Counted from the stretch's first letter, positions 24,767 through 34,015 are shown. The stretch: DNA of 64,000 nt from AWTP1-13 sp050248715 (GCA_050248715.1 JBFWRV010000005.1:86620-150619); one strand, 5' to 3'. Notes: generated by a model from the sequence alone, not told the origin. Translations and numbers: made by a program.

Positions 24767-25543
24767 ATGAGCAGCACCGACAAGCCGCCTGCCGGCTCCA
24801 CCGCAAGCTTCGGCTACCGGGAGGTGGCGGCGGAGGACCGTCAGGGTCTCGTCAACAGCGTGTTCTCCAGCGTCGCCGGCCGCTACGACCTCATGAACGA
24901 CCTGATGTCGGGCGGCCTGCACCGGTTGTGGAAGGACGACCTGGTCGCGTGGCTCGCGCCACCGAAATCGGAGCGCCGCTTCGATCTTCTCGACGTGGCC
25001 GGCGGCACGGGCGACGTGGCCGAACGCGTGCTGGCCGCGGGCGGACGCAACTGCAGGGCGCTGCTGTGCGACATCAGCCCGGAGATGGTCGCGGTGGCCA
25101 GGAAGCGACATAGCGCAGCCGCTGCCAGCGGCCGCATGGCTTTCGCCCTTGCCAACGCGGAGGCGTTGCCGTTTCCCGACCGGTCGTTCGATGCCTATAC
25201 GATCGCGTTCGGCATCCGCAACGTCACCAATATTGCACGTGCGCTGGGCGAGGCCTATCGCGTGCTCAGGATCGGCGGCCGCTTTCTCTGCCTGGAGTTC
25301 TCGGCCTGCGAGGTGCCGCTGCTTGACCGGCTTTACGATTTCCACTCCTTCGAGGTCATTCCGCGGCTGGGCGCCATGGCCGCTGGAGCGAGCGAGCCCT
25401 ATCAGTACCTTGTCGAAAGCATCCGGAGATTTCCCCGGCAGGAGCCGTTCGCCCAGATGATCCAGAACGCCGGCTTCGGCCGCGTGTCCTACCGCAATCT
25501 CACCGGAGGGATCGCCGCCATGCATTCGGGCTGGCGAATCTGA
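24767..25543 (+). CDS. ubiE: UbiE/MenG-type ubiquinone/menaquinone C-methyltransferase
   Basis: A 258-residue class I SAM methyltransferase. The N-terminal VFSSVAGRYDLMNDLMSGG, SAM-binding VAGGTGDVAERVL, and FGIRNVTN / GGRFLCLEFS motifs are the UbiE signature. It methylates 2-polyprenyl-6-methoxy-benzoquinol in ubiquinone synthesis (and demethylmenaquinol where present). It is not next to ubiB or mutM as is common in this group, so it may be a second copy or a rearranged locus. Assignment is strong by motif. Confidence 0.88.
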   Translation: MSSTDKPPAGSTASFGYREVAAEDRQGLVNSVFSSVAGRYDLMNDLMSGGLHRLWKDDLVAWLAPPKSERRFDLLDVAGGTGDVAERVLAAGGRNCRALLCDISPEMVAVARKRHSAAAASGRMAFALANAEALPFPDRSFDAYTIAFGIRNVTNIARALGEAYRVLRIGGRFLCLEFSACEVPLLDRLYDFHSFEVIPRLGAMAAGASEPYQYLVESIRRFPRQEPFAQMIQNAGFGRVSYRNLTGGIAAMHSGWRI

Positions 25544-25573
25544 AGGAGCGGCCAGCCCGGGACGGCGCCAAAC

Positions 25574-25585
25574 CTGAGCGCTCAG
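25574..25585. promoter_or_regulatory. 12-bp perfect palindrome upstream of kup
   Basis: CTGAGCGCTCAG lies 31 bases after the ubiE stop and about 190 bases before the kup start. It may be an operator for kup or part of a transcription stop for ubiE. The remaining gap to 25772 holds no gene I can support. Confidence 0.25.
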
Positions 25586-25772
25586 TCTGAACGATGTTTT
25601 CCACCATTTTCAGGCGGCCCCTTCCCGCCGGCCAGCCACATCGATATCTGCTGTGGCGGCTTGGGTGCTTTGCGCCCCTCGGACGTTGACGGACGCGGGC
25701 GGGGGTGTATAAGCCGCGCCCAACTTATGCTGCGCCGCGACGTTTACGAAGCAGTCGGGAAAAGCTGCCTCC

Positions 25773-27668
25773 ATGGCACAAGCTGCCGCCGCCCACGGCG
25801 CTGATGATGGACAATCCACTCACGACCGGCGCGTTTGGGCCCTGGCACTGGGCTCCATCGGTGTCGTGTTCGGCGACATCGGCACCAGCCCCCTCTACGC
25901 GTTGCGCGAGGCCGTGAAGGCGTCGTCGGGCGGCGACGATGCCGTGCTCGGGATCCTGTCGCTGGTGGTGTGGACGATGGTGCTCATCGTCACGCTCAAA
26001 TATGTGCTCGTCCTTCTCAACGCCGACAACAAGGGAGAAGGCGGCACTTTCGCCCTGATGGCGCTCGGCCAGTCCGTGGCCAAGCGCAGTGCCTCCCTGA
26101 TCCTGGTGCTGGGCGTGGTCGGCGCGGCCTTCTTCTACGGCGACGCAGTCCTCACTCCCGCGATCTCGGTTCTGTCTGCGGTCGAGGGCCTGAAGCTCGT
26201 GACGCCGCACATCGGCGAGCATGCGATCCTCGCGCTGACCGTGGCGATCCTCGTGCTCCTGTTCGCGGTGCAGTCGCGAGGTACCGCCGCGGTGGCGCAG
26301 TATTTCGGCCCGATCATGCTCGTCTGGTTCGCGGCGATCACGGTCGGCGGCCTCATCCACATCATCGACGACCCGCGGGTGTTTCTTGCGCTGAACCCGC
26401 TGCTCGGCGTTCAGTTCATCATGACGCACGGCGTGATCGGCCTCGTCGTGATGGGCCTCGTCTTCCTCGCCGTCACCGGCGCTGAGGCCCTCTATGCCGA
26501 CCTCGGCCATTTCGGGCGCAAGCCGATCCAGATCGGTTGGCTCTTCATCGTGCAGCCGGCCCTGATCATCAACTACTTCGGCCAAGGCGCCTTGCTGCTC
26601 GCCAACCCCGAAGCCATCGACAATCCCTTCTATCGCCTCTACCCGGGGTGGGCACTGATCCCCATGGTGGTGGTGGCGACGGTGGCCACCGTCATCGCCA
26701 GCCAGGCCGTGATCACGGGCGCCTTCTCATTCACCCGGCAGGCCATCCAGCTGGGGCTCCTGCCCCGCCTCGCCATTCGCCACACGTCCGAGAGCGTCGC
26801 CGGCCAGATCTACCTGCCGCGCGTCAATCAGATCCTGTTCGCCGGCGTGCTGCTCGTGACGCTGACTTTCCGCAGCTCGAGCGACCTCGCCGCCGCTTAC
26901 GGGCTCTCGGTCACCGCCACCATGGTCGTCGACAGCCTGATGGCGTTCTTCGTGGTCTGGCGGTGCTGGGGCTGGCCGGTATGGAAGGCGGCGCTGCTGA
27001 TCGTGCCGCTGCTGCAGGTCGAGCAGGCGTTTCTCGCCGCCAACGTGATGAAGATTCCCGAGGGCGGCTGGCTGCCGCTGCTGATCGCACTCTCGATCAC
27101 GCTGCTGGTGCTGACGTGGGTGCGGGGCTCGGCGAGCCTCGGTCGCGCCACCCGCAAGAACGAGGCCGAGCTTGGCTGGCTCGTGCGCAAGCTGGAGACC
27201 AAGCCTCCCCACCGCGTCCCCGGGACTGCCGTGTTCCTCACCGCCGACCCGGATTCGGCGCCAACCTCGCTGATGCACAACCTCAAGCACAATCGCGTCC
27301 TGCACGAGCGCAACATCATCCTTACCATCAAGACGGAGGACGTGCCCCACGTGGCGCGCCACGAGCGCGTCGAGATCAGCCGCGTGGCCGACACCTTCAT
27401 CCGCGTGGTCGCGCGCTATGGTTTCATGGAGAGCCCGAGCGTGCCGAAGATCCTCGAGCACTGCCGCCGCAAAGACCTCAATATCGACATCGGCGCGACC
27501 TCGTTCTTCCTGTCGCGGCGCTCGCTCAAGACGACGCTGAAATCGGAGATGCCGCGCTGGCAGGAGCGGCTCTTCATCTGGCTGGCCGGTCGCGCCGAGG
27601 ACGCAACCGAATATTTCCGCATCCCGAGCGACCGCGTCGTCGAGGTCGGCACGCAGGTGATGGTGTAG
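25773..27668 (+). CDS. kup: Low-affinity potassium uptake protein Kup
   Basis: A 631-residue inner-membrane K+ symporter of the KUP/HAK family. The opening ALGSIGVVFGDIGTSPLYALR segment and GDAVLTPAISVLSAVEGL motif (about residues 116-133) are diagnostic. Twelve predicted membrane segments occupy about residues 25-455; the rest is the cytoplasmic C-terminal domain ending RIPSDRVVEVGTQVMV. Length is normal. It stands alone, convergent with ilvE; a shared bidirectional hairpin separates them. Confidence 0.95.
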   Translation: MAQAAAAHGADDGQSTHDRRVWALALGSIGVVFGDIGTSPLYALREAVKASSGGDDAVLGILSLVVWTMVLIVTLKYVLVLLNADNKGEGGTFALMALGQSVAKRSASLILVLGVVGAAFFYGDAVLTPAISVLSAVEGLKLVTPHIGEHAILALTVAILVLLFAVQSRGTAAVAQYFGPIMLVWFAAITVGGLIHIIDDPRVFLALNPLLGVQFIMTHGVIGLVVMGLVFLAVTGAEALYADLGHFGRKPIQIGWLFIVQPALIINYFGQGALLLANPEAIDNPFYRLYPGWALIPMVVVATVATVIASQAVITGAFSFTRQAIQLGLLPRLAIRHTSESVAGQIYLPRVNQILFAGVLLVTLTFRSSSDLAAAYGLSVTATMVVDSLMAFFVVWRCWGWPVWKAALLIVPLLQVEQAFLAANVMKIPEGGWLPLLIALSITLLVLTWVRGSASLGRATRKNEAELGWLVRKLETKPPHRVPGTAVFLTADPDSAPTSLMHNLKHNRVLHERNIILTIKTEDVPHVARHERVEISRVADTFIRVVARYGFMESPSVPKILEHCRRKDLNIDIGATSFFLSRRSLKTTLKSEMPRWQERLFIWLAGRAEDATEYFRIPSDRVVEVGTQVMV

Positions 27669-27676
27669 GGCCGCAT

Positions 27677-27704
27677 TCCCTCTCCCCGTCAACGCGGAGA
27701 GGGA
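27677..27704. terminator. Bidirectional hairpin between convergent kup and ilvE
   Basis: TCCCTCTCC (27677-27685) and GGAGAGGGA (27696-27704) form a perfect 9-bp stem with a 10-base loop, 8 bases after the kup stop and 7 bases before the ilvE stop. Neither side has a long T-run, but the position is ideal for a shared terminator. Confidence 0.6.
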
Positions 27705-27711
27705 GAACCCG

Positions 27712-28605
27712 CTACTCCGCAGCAACCTTCCGGGGCTGCACGGCGGCGCTGTAGTCGCCGATCAGGGTCTCGCTGATCTTGCCGGGCTTGTAGGTGTGCT
27801 CGGCGATCTCCGACACTGGGGTGACCTCGGCGGCGGTACCGACGAGGAAGCATTCCGAAAAGCTGCCGAGCTCGTCCGGCATGATGGTGCGCTCGACGAC
27901 CTGCATGCCCCGCTTCTTGGCAAGGCCGATCACCGTGCGGCGCGTGATGCCGTCGAGGAAGCAGTCGGGCGTCGGCGTGTTGAGTACGCCGTCCTTGATG
28001 AAGAAGATGTTGGCGCCAGTGCATTCGGCGACGCGGCCGCGCCAGTCGCACATGAGGGCGTCGGCGTAGCCCATGCGCTCGGCCCGGTGCTTTTCGAGCG
28101 TGCAGATCATGTAGAGGCCGGCGGCCTTGGTCTTGGCGGGCGCCGTGGCAGGGTCGGGGCGGCGGTACTGGGCGGTGGTCAGGCGGATGCCCTTGAGACG
28201 CTGCTCCATGGGGAAATAGGAGCCCCAGTCCCACGCCGCCACGGCCAGATGGATCTTGGTCGCCTGGGCCGAGACGCCCATCATCTCGCTGCCGCGCCAG
28301 GCAATCGGCCGCACATAACAGTCGGTGAGCTTGTTGGCCTTTACGGTCTCGCGGCAGGCCTTGTCGATCTCGGCGACGCTGTAGGGGATGGTGAAATCGA
28401 GGGTCTTGGCGCCGTCGTAAAGTCGCTGGCTGTGCTGGGTAAGCTCGAAAATCTCCCCGCCGTAGGCCCGCTCGCCCTCGAAAACCGCGCTGGCATAGTG
28501 CAATCCATGGCTCAAGACGTGCAGATTGGCCTCGCGCCAGGGAACGAGCTTGCCGTCGAACCAGATGAACCCGTCGCGGTCGTGGTAGGGAACCAAGTCG
28601 GCCAT
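27712..28605 (-). CDS. ilvE: Branched-chain amino acid aminotransferase IlvE
   Basis: A 297-residue fold type IV PLP transaminase catalysing the last step of Ile, Leu and Val synthesis and the first of their breakdown. Motifs: FDGKLVPWREANLHVLSHGL, SVFEGERAY-like entry (here AVFEGERAY), CYVRPIAWRG, the PLP lysine in APAKTKAAGLYM (probably K160) and RVAECTGANIF. ATG at 28605 has a GGGAGG site. It is divergent from marR; the order ilvE - marR - response regulator - kinase is often seen in Rhizobiales in my recollection. It is the more canonical of the two class IV aminotransferases here. Confidence 0.92.
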   Translation of the reverse strand: MADLVPYHDRDGFIWFDGKLVPWREANLHVLSHGLHYASAVFEGERAYGGEIFELTQHSQRLYDGAKTLDFTIPYSVAEIDKACRETVKANKLTDCYVRPIAWRGSEMMGVSAQATKIHLAVAAWDWGSYFPMEQRLKGIRLTTAQYRRPDPATAPAKTKAAGLYMICTLEKHRAERMGYADALMCDWRGRVAECTGANIFFIKDGVLNTPTPDCFLDGITRRTVIGLAKKRGMQVVERTIMPDELGSFSECFLVGTAAEVTPVSEIAEHTYKPGKISETLIGDYSAAVQPRKVAAE

Positions 28606-28791
28606 GCCTAGTAACCTCCCGAGTGAGACCGGGCTTGTCGTGAGCCTGGCGAGCCGCTCGCAGGTTCCACGTCCTGGTGCGGATCGGCGGATTGCTCAAT
28701 TTGCGGGCTGTGGCAAGCACCGCAAACGCCTCGCCGGCCGGCGCAGGAGCCCTTAAAATCTCTTGCCAGCACTAACAATCGGGGCCAAATA

Positions 28792-28804
28792 AGTCAACAT
28801 GACT
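28792..28804. promoter_or_regulatory. Short palindrome overlapping the marR start codon
   Basis: AGTCA-ACA-TGACT is a perfect inverted repeat that includes the marR ATG (28799). MarR proteins often autoregulate through palindromes near their start. At 5 bp per arm it may be chance. The 193-base ilvE-marR gap must contain both promoters. Confidence 0.25.
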
Positions 28805-29359
28805 GACGTAAATTCCGCTCTCCTGAGCAGGCCCAAGGCGGCGGTTGATCAAAGCCCGGGCAGATCGCAGCCTGCTGGCCGCGACCCCCATCTCATCACC
28901 TTCGTCGAGCTGCTGTTTTTCGCCTATCGCGACTTCACGAGAGAGGCCGACGCGGCGCTGGCCGAGTATGGACTGGGCCGCGCACATCACCGCGTGCTGC
29001 ATTTCGTCAATCGCCACCCGGGCTTGCGCGTTGCCGATCTGCTGGAAATCCTGAAAATCACCAAGCAAAGCCTGGCCCGCGTGCTGAAGGACCTGGTCGA
29101 CCAGGGATGGATTTTGCAGAAGGCCGGCGATCGTGATCGCCGCCAGCGGCTGCTGCATGCTACGGAGAAGGGAGCAGCGCTGGCCGAGCGTCTCGCCGGG
29201 CTGCAGTCGAGACGGGTGGCGCAGGCATTGGCGCAGGCGGGGGCAGGAAGCGACGGGGCTGCCGCACGCTTCCTGTTCCAAATGGTGACCAAGGAGGAGC
29301 GGGCGCGGGTGGAGGCGCTGCTGCCCATGCCGATCGCGGCGGCCGCCGGTCGCACCTGA
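28799..29359 (+). CDS. MarR-family transcriptional regulator
   Basis: A 186-residue winged-helix regulator. The wHTH core reads GLRVADLLEILKITKQSLAR followed by the wing DQGWILQKAGDRDRRQRLLH. N- and C-terminal helices form the dimer interface. It starts at ATG 28799 with only a weak ribosome-binding site and is followed 44 bases later by the response regulator gene, so the three regulatory genes may form an operon. Divergent from ilvE; the ligand is unknown. Confidence 0.9.
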   Translation: MTDVNSALLSRPKAAVDQSPGRSQPAGRDPHLITFVELLFFAYRDFTREADAALAEYGLGRAHHRVLHFVNRHPGLRVADLLEILKITKQSLARVLKDLVDQGWILQKAGDRDRRQRLLHATEKGAALAERLAGLQSRRVAQALAQAGAGSDGAAARFLFQMVTKEERARVEALLPMPIAAAAGRT

Positions 29360-29403
29360 AGTCCGGCTTGCGGGGGCCGGCACAGTCCCGAGCAGGATTG
29401 AGA

Positions 29404-30093
29404 ATGGACACGCTGCCCGACAACGCTGCGCATATTCTCGTCGTGGATGACGACCAACGCATCCGCGATCTCCTGGCCCGCTACCTCTTCGAGCAGGGCT
29501 TCCGTGTGACAACGGCCAACGATGCGGCAAGCGCACGCGCCGCGATGCGCGGCCTTGCCTTCGACGTCGTCATCCTCGACGTGATGATGCCCGGCGAGAG
29601 CGGGCTCGATTTCGCCCGCGACCTCAAGACGACCTCCAGCATTCCGGTGTGCATGCTGACCGCCCAGGCCGAACCCGAGCAGCGCATCCAAGGGCTCGAG
29701 ACCGGTGTCGACGACTACGTCGCCAAGCCGTTCGAGCCGCGCGAGCTGCTGTTACGGCTGCACAACATCCTGCGCCGGGGACGCGGACCCTCCGGACCAC
29801 GCGAGGAAATAACGATGGGCGACTTCACCTTCCACATCGGGCGCGGCGAACTCAGGCGCGGCGAGGAGTCGATCAAGCTTACCGAGCGCGAGCGCGATTT
29901 GCTGCGCCAGTTCGCACAGCGGCCGGGAACACCGATCGCGCGTCACGAGCTCGCCAGCGACGATGCCACCGGCAGCGAGCGTGCCATCGACGTGCAGATC
30001 AACCGCCTCAGGCGCAAGATCGAGACCGACCCGACCAACCCCGTCTATCTGCAAACGGTCAGAGGCAAAGGCTATATTCTTCACACCGACTGA
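29404..30093 (+). CDS. OmpR/PhoB-family response regulator
   Basis: A 229-residue two-component regulator. The receiver domain has acidic pair VVDDD (14-17), phospho-acceptor D59 in VVILDVMMPG, and the switch lysine in YVAKPFEP. The C-terminal winged helix (about 130-229) includes LTERERDLLRQFAQRPG and RAIDVQINRLRRKIE. ATG at 29404 is preferred over an upstream extension. The cognate histidine kinase starts 35 bases downstream. Confidence 0.92.
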   Translation: MDTLPDNAAHILVVDDDQRIRDLLARYLFEQGFRVTTANDAASARAAMRGLAFDVVILDVMMPGESGLDFARDLKTTSSIPVCMLTAQAEPEQRIQGLETGVDDYVAKPFEPRELLLRLHNILRRGRGPSGPREEITMGDFTFHIGRGELRRGEESIKLTERERDLLRQFAQRPGTPIARHELASDDATGSERAIDVQINRLRRKIETDPTNPVYLQTVRGKGYILHTD

Positions 30094-30128
30094 ATTGAAC
30101 CGGTCGGCTTGATCGAGCAAGAACGCCC

Positions 30129-31532
30129 ATGCTTGCCCGCAATCCCGAAAGCTGGCGCAAGGTCCTCGGCGAGGACGGCTGGCTGCGGCATTGGTCGGCC
30201 CGCCTCTGGCGCACTTTCAGCGAGCTGGCCCCGAAGGGCCTCTATGCGCGCGCCCTCATCATCATCATCGCCCCGATCGTGCTGCTGGAGAGCGTCGTCG
30301 CGTTCACCTTCATGGAGCGTCACTGGAGCCAGGTGACGAAGCGGCTGTCGGAGGGCATGGCGCGCAACATGGCCGCCATCGTCGACCTCTACGAGCAGAG
30401 CCACACCGACACCGACATCGGCCAGCTCGTGGAGATCGGCCAGAACAGGTTCGGCCTGTCGGTGGCGGTGCTGCCGGCGGGCAACCTGCCGACGCCGCAG
30501 CCCAAGCCCTTCTTCGACCTGCTCGACCGCGCCCTCTCCGACGAGATCCGCGCCAACGTCAAGCGGCCCTTCTGGATCGATACGGTCGGCCAGTCGCGGC
30601 ACGTGGAGGTCCGCGTCAAGCTCGACAAGGCGATCCTGCGTTTCGTGGCCATGCGAGGGCAGGCCTATGCCTCCAACTCCCACATCTTCCTGCTGTGGAT
30701 GGTGTGCACATCGGTCGTGCTGCTGACGGTGGCGATCCTGTTCCTGCGCAATCAGATCCGGCCCGTCCTGCGGCTGGCCGAGGCTGCCGACGCCTTCGGC
30801 AAGGGGCGACCCGTCCCGCACGACTTCCGGCCCCGCGGAGCGCGCGAGGTACGCCAGGCGGCGCAGGCGTTCATGGAGATGCGCGAGCGGATCCACCAGC
30901 ACGTCGAGCAGCGCACCACCATGCTGGCGGGCGTCAGCCACGACTTGAGAACCGTGCTCACGCGCTTCAAGCTCGAGCTCGCCCTGCTGCCCGACAACGG
31001 CGAGACTGCGGCGCTCCGGAACGACGTCAACGAGATGCAGCACATGCTCGAGGACTACCTGGCCTTCGCCAAGGGCGATGGGGGCGAGCAGGCGGCGCCG
31101 ACGAGCGTAGGAGAGCTGCTGACGGAAGTGCAGGAGGAAACCGAGCACCTGGGCAATCCGATCGAGGTGCGCGTGCGCCAGGGCAAGGACGAGCTGAAGC
31201 TGCCCCTGAAGCGGCAGGCGTTCAAGCGGGCGGTGACCAATCTCGTCACCAACGCCATGCGCTTTGGCGACATGGTGGTCGTACGCGCGGCGGCCGACGA
31301 GGCCTGGCTGCGCATCGAGGTCGACGACAACGGGCCGGGCATCCCGCCGGCCGAGCGCGAGAACGTGTTCCGGCCCTTCTATCGGCTCGACCATGCCCGC
31401 AACCAGGACGCCGGGAACTCAGGCCTGGGCCTTGCCATCGCCCGCGACATCGCCCGCAGCCACGGTGGCGACGTGGCACTCGGAGTGAGCTCCATGGGCG
31501 GCCTGCGCGCAACCATCCGCGTGCCCCTGTAG
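30129..31532 (+). CDS. Two-component sensor histidine kinase (EnvZ-like layout)
   Basis: A 467-residue membrane kinase. One membrane helix at about 40-62, a periplasmic domain, a second helix at about 184-205, HAMP linker, then the H-box AGVSHDLRTVLTRFKLEL with phospho-acceptor H271. ATPase motifs: N-box TNLVTNAMRFGD, G1 DNGPGIPP, F-box VFRPFYRLD, G2 NSGLGLAIARDIARSHGG. The H-box has V in place of the usual P (RTVLT rather than RTPLT), a tolerated variant in EnvZ-like kinases. It pairs with the preceding response regulator. The signal is unknown. Confidence 0.92.
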   Translation: MLARNPESWRKVLGEDGWLRHWSARLWRTFSELAPKGLYARALIIIIAPIVLLESVVAFTFMERHWSQVTKRLSEGMARNMAAIVDLYEQSHTDTDIGQLVEIGQNRFGLSVAVLPAGNLPTPQPKPFFDLLDRALSDEIRANVKRPFWIDTVGQSRHVEVRVKLDKAILRFVAMRGQAYASNSHIFLLWMVCTSVVLLTVAILFLRNQIRPVLRLAEAADAFGKGRPVPHDFRPRGAREVRQAAQAFMEMRERIHQHVEQRTTMLAGVSHDLRTVLTRFKLELALLPDNGETAALRNDVNEMQHMLEDYLAFAKGDGGEQAAPTSVGELLTEVQEETEHLGNPIEVRVRQGKDELKLPLKRQAFKRAVTNLVTNAMRFGDMVVVRAAADEAWLRIEVDDNGPGIPPAERENVFRPFYRLDHARNQDAGNSGLGLAIARDIARSHGGDVALGVSSMGGLRATIRVPL

Positions 31533-31632
31533 GGTTTCTGCGCCGATGCTCGCAGGGTCTCGGGCGATCGAGACGCTTCCTTAATGCTTTGCGACTTCAC
31601 TGTTGGCACCCCACGTCCACACCAGGTGCCCA

Positions 31633-33465
31633 ATGGCGTTTGCGCCTAACGGTTCGTTAAAGCTCCTCGGGCAGGTCGTCTCCATCAGCGGCGCGCAGGC
31701 CGCCATCGACCTGGCGCAAACGGGCTCCGGCGAAGGCGCGGGCGAAGCGCGGGTCGCCGTCGGCAAGTTCCTGTCCATCGACACCCCGCGCGCCGCCGTG
31801 ATCGCCGTGATCACGCATGTGGACGCCGACCCCAAGGGGCCGGTCGACGGAACCATCCGCGTGAGGGCCCGCGTCGACCTGCTGGGCGAGATCAAGGACG
31901 CCGGCCGGGGCCCGCGCTTCCAGCGCGGCATCACCGAGTATCCGGTCGTCGGCGACAAGGTCAGCCTGCTCGGCAGCGAAGGCCTCCGCATCGTCTATGA
32001 CACCGGTGCCGTCGACACCATCAGCATCGGCCAGCTGCAGCAGGACAGCTCGATGAGCGCCGGCATCAAGGTCGACGACATGCTGGGCAAGCACTTCGCG
32101 CTCTTCGGCAGCACGGGCGTCGGCAAGTCGAGCGGCGTCGCCGTGCTCATCCGCGAGATCCTGCGGGCGCGCCCCGACCTCAGGATCTTCCTTATCGATC
32201 CGCACAACGAATACGGCCGCTCCTTCCGCGACCGGGCGCAGGTCCTCAATCCCAAGAACCTCAAGCTGCCGTTCTGGCTCTTCAACTTCGAAGAGACGGT
32301 CGACGTATTCTTTCGCGGCAGGCCGGGGCTGGAGGACGAGGTCGAGATCCTCGCCCAGACCATCCCGCAGGCCAAGAACCTGTTCGCGTCCGGACGGGCC
32401 GGCGAGGGCGTCAGCCTGCGCAAGGCCGACTCCAACGTCATGGGCTTCACCGTCGACACGCCCGTGCCCTACCGCCTGTCCGACCTCGTCAGCCTGATCG
32501 ACGAGCGCATGGGCAAGCTCGAGAACCGCTCGTCCGTGGGCCGGTACGGGCGCCTCGTCGCTCGCATCGAGACGGTTCGCAAGGACCCGCGCTACGCCTT
32601 CATGTTCGACAACGCCAATGTCGGCGGCGACACGATGGGCGAGGTGCTGGGCCAGCTCTTCCGCCTGCCCGCCGAAGGCAAGCCGATGACGGTGATGCAG
32701 CTCGCGGGCTTCCCCGCCGAGGTGGTCGACTCGGTCGTGTCCGTGCTCGGACGCATGGCCTTCGACTTCGGCCTATGGAGCGACGGCGCCGTGCCGCTGC
32801 TGTTCGTATGCGAGGAGGCGCACCGCTACGCGCCGGGCGACAAGAGCATCGGCTTCGGGCCGACCCGCAAGGCAATCTCGCGCATCGCCAAGGAAGGCCG
32901 CAAGTACGGCGTGTTCCTGTCGGTGATCACCCAGCGCCCGGCCGAGCTCGACGCCACCATCATCTCCCAGTGCAACACCATCTTCGCCATGCGCATGGCG
33001 AACGAGCGCGACCAGAACATCATCCGCTCGGCCGTCTCGGACGCGGCCGCGGGCCTCCTTGCCTTCGTGCCCTCGCTCGGGACCCGTGAGGTGTTCGCCT
33101 TCGGCGAGGGCGTAGCGCTGCCCACGCGGCTGCGCTTCAGCGAGCTGAGAGCCGATCTCATTCCACGAAGCGAATCTGCGAGCACCGTGCGCATCGATCC
33201 TTCGCGCGGCGTCGATGCCGCCATGATCGAGCGGGTGGTCAACCGGTGGCGCTCCGCCACCATGGGCAACAAGACCAAGCTCGGCGAGGCGCTCGAGGAA
33301 GCCGAGCGGCAAGCCGCGGCCGGCTTGGGCGATCCCATGAGTCCCCTCGAAGCCGAGCGGGCGCACTTGCGGGCCGCAGCGGCATCCATGGCCGGCGGCG
33401 GACAGGGCGCATCAAGCCTGCCCAAGGATGGGCGCGGCCTGCGGTCAGGCCTGCTGCGGAAGTAG
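31633..33465 (+). CDS. HerA-like / DUF87 ATPase
   Basis: A 610-residue hexameric-type ATPase of the HerA/FtsK superfamily. An N-terminal beta-barrel (HAS-barrel-like, about 5-130) precedes the ATPase core: Walker A GSTGVGKS (159-166), RIFLIDPHNEYGRSF, and Walker B LLFVCEEAHRYAP, followed by an arginine-rich SRIAKEGRKYGVFLSVITQR. The family translocates DNA, classically with the nuclease NurA; no nuclease gene is adjacent here, as is usual in bacteria. A C-terminal alpha-helical tail of about 80 residues is Ala/Gln-rich. ATG at 31633. It stands 100 bases after the kinase gene in the same direction. Confidence 0.85.
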   Translation: MAFAPNGSLKLLGQVVSISGAQAAIDLAQTGSGEGAGEARVAVGKFLSIDTPRAAVIAVITHVDADPKGPVDGTIRVRARVDLLGEIKDAGRGPRFQRGITEYPVVGDKVSLLGSEGLRIVYDTGAVDTISIGQLQQDSSMSAGIKVDDMLGKHFALFGSTGVGKSSGVAVLIREILRARPDLRIFLIDPHNEYGRSFRDRAQVLNPKNLKLPFWLFNFEETVDVFFRGRPGLEDEVEILAQTIPQAKNLFASGRAGEGVSLRKADSNVMGFTVDTPVPYRLSDLVSLIDERMGKLENRSSVGRYGRLVARIETVRKDPRYAFMFDNANVGGDTMGEVLGQLFRLPAEGKPMTVMQLAGFPAEVVDSVVSVLGRMAFDFGLWSDGAVPLLFVCEEAHRYAPGDKSIGFGPTRKAISRIAKEGRKYGVFLSVITQRPAELDATIISQCNTIFAMRMANERDQNIIRSAVSDAAAGLLAFVPSLGTREVFAFGEGVALPTRLRFSELRADLIPRSESASTVRIDPSRGVDAAMIERVVNRWRSATMGNKTKLGEALEEAERQAAAGLGDPMSPLEAERAHLRAAAASMAGGGQGASSLPKDGRGLRSGLLRK

Positions 33466-33591
33466 TAGACGCGTCTGCGGGTCGAACGCCGACGCCGGAG
33501 GAGATTCCGATCAGCTCCGCTCGCTGTCATGCCGGGAACCGGGGGTGCGGCGAGCACGGTGCCCGTGGCCCTGGGTCCCGGCTCTGCGCGT

Positions 33592-33606
33592 CATGCCGAA
33601 GGCATG
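33592..33606. repeat. Palindromic intergenic element between HerA-like gene and csaA
   Basis: CATGCC-GAA-GGCATG is a perfect 6-bp stem with a 3-base loop. It ends a GC-rich stretch (about 33520-33606) carrying related words (TCATGCCGGGAACC, GGGTCCCGGCTC, GTCATGCC) that can fold back on each other. The style resembles dispersed extragenic palindromes of Rhizobiales, though no second copy is in this window. It lies between convergent genes and could terminate both. Confidence 0.35.
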
Positions 33607-33658
33607 CAAAAGGGGGCGCCAACAACACAGATAACGGGGGTTGCGCGACTTGCTTCGG

Positions 33659-34015
33659 TCAATACAGCCGGCCGCCGTTGGGCACGGGCCGCTCCGGCAT
33701 GATCAGCACCACCTCGCCGTCGCCGTCCGGGAAGCCCAGGGTCAGCACCTCCGACATCATCTTGCCGATCTGGCGCGGGGGGAAGTTCACGACCGCGGCC
33801 ACCTGCCGGCCAACCAGCAGCTCGGCCTGATAGTGCCGGGTAATCTGCGCCGAGCTCTTCTTCACGCCGATCTGGGGACCGAAGTCGATCTCCAGCCGGA
33901 TGGCGGGCTTGCGCGTGCCGGACAACGGCTCGGCCGCGACGATCGTGCCGACGCGCACGTCGATCTTCAGGAAATCGTCGAAGGCGATGCGGGACGGCGG
34001 CGCCGGATCGCTCAT
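33659..34015 (-). CDS. csaA: CsaA-like tRNA-binding domain protein
   Basis: A 118-residue single OB-fold protein. The sequence FDDFLKIDVRVGTIVAAEPL and VVNFPPRQIGKMMSEVLTLG match the CsaA/EMAP-II tRNA-binding family, which also has reported chaperone-like activity. ATG at 34015 overlaps the stop of the TetR gene (ATGA), so the two are co-translated. Convergent with the HerA-like gene. Confidence 0.9.
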   Translation of the reverse strand: MSDPAPPSRIAFDDFLKIDVRVGTIVAAEPLSGTRKPAIRLEIDFGPQIGVKKSSAQITRHYQAELLVGRQVAAVVNFPPRQIGKMMSEVLTLGFPDGDGEVVLIMPERPVPNGGRLY

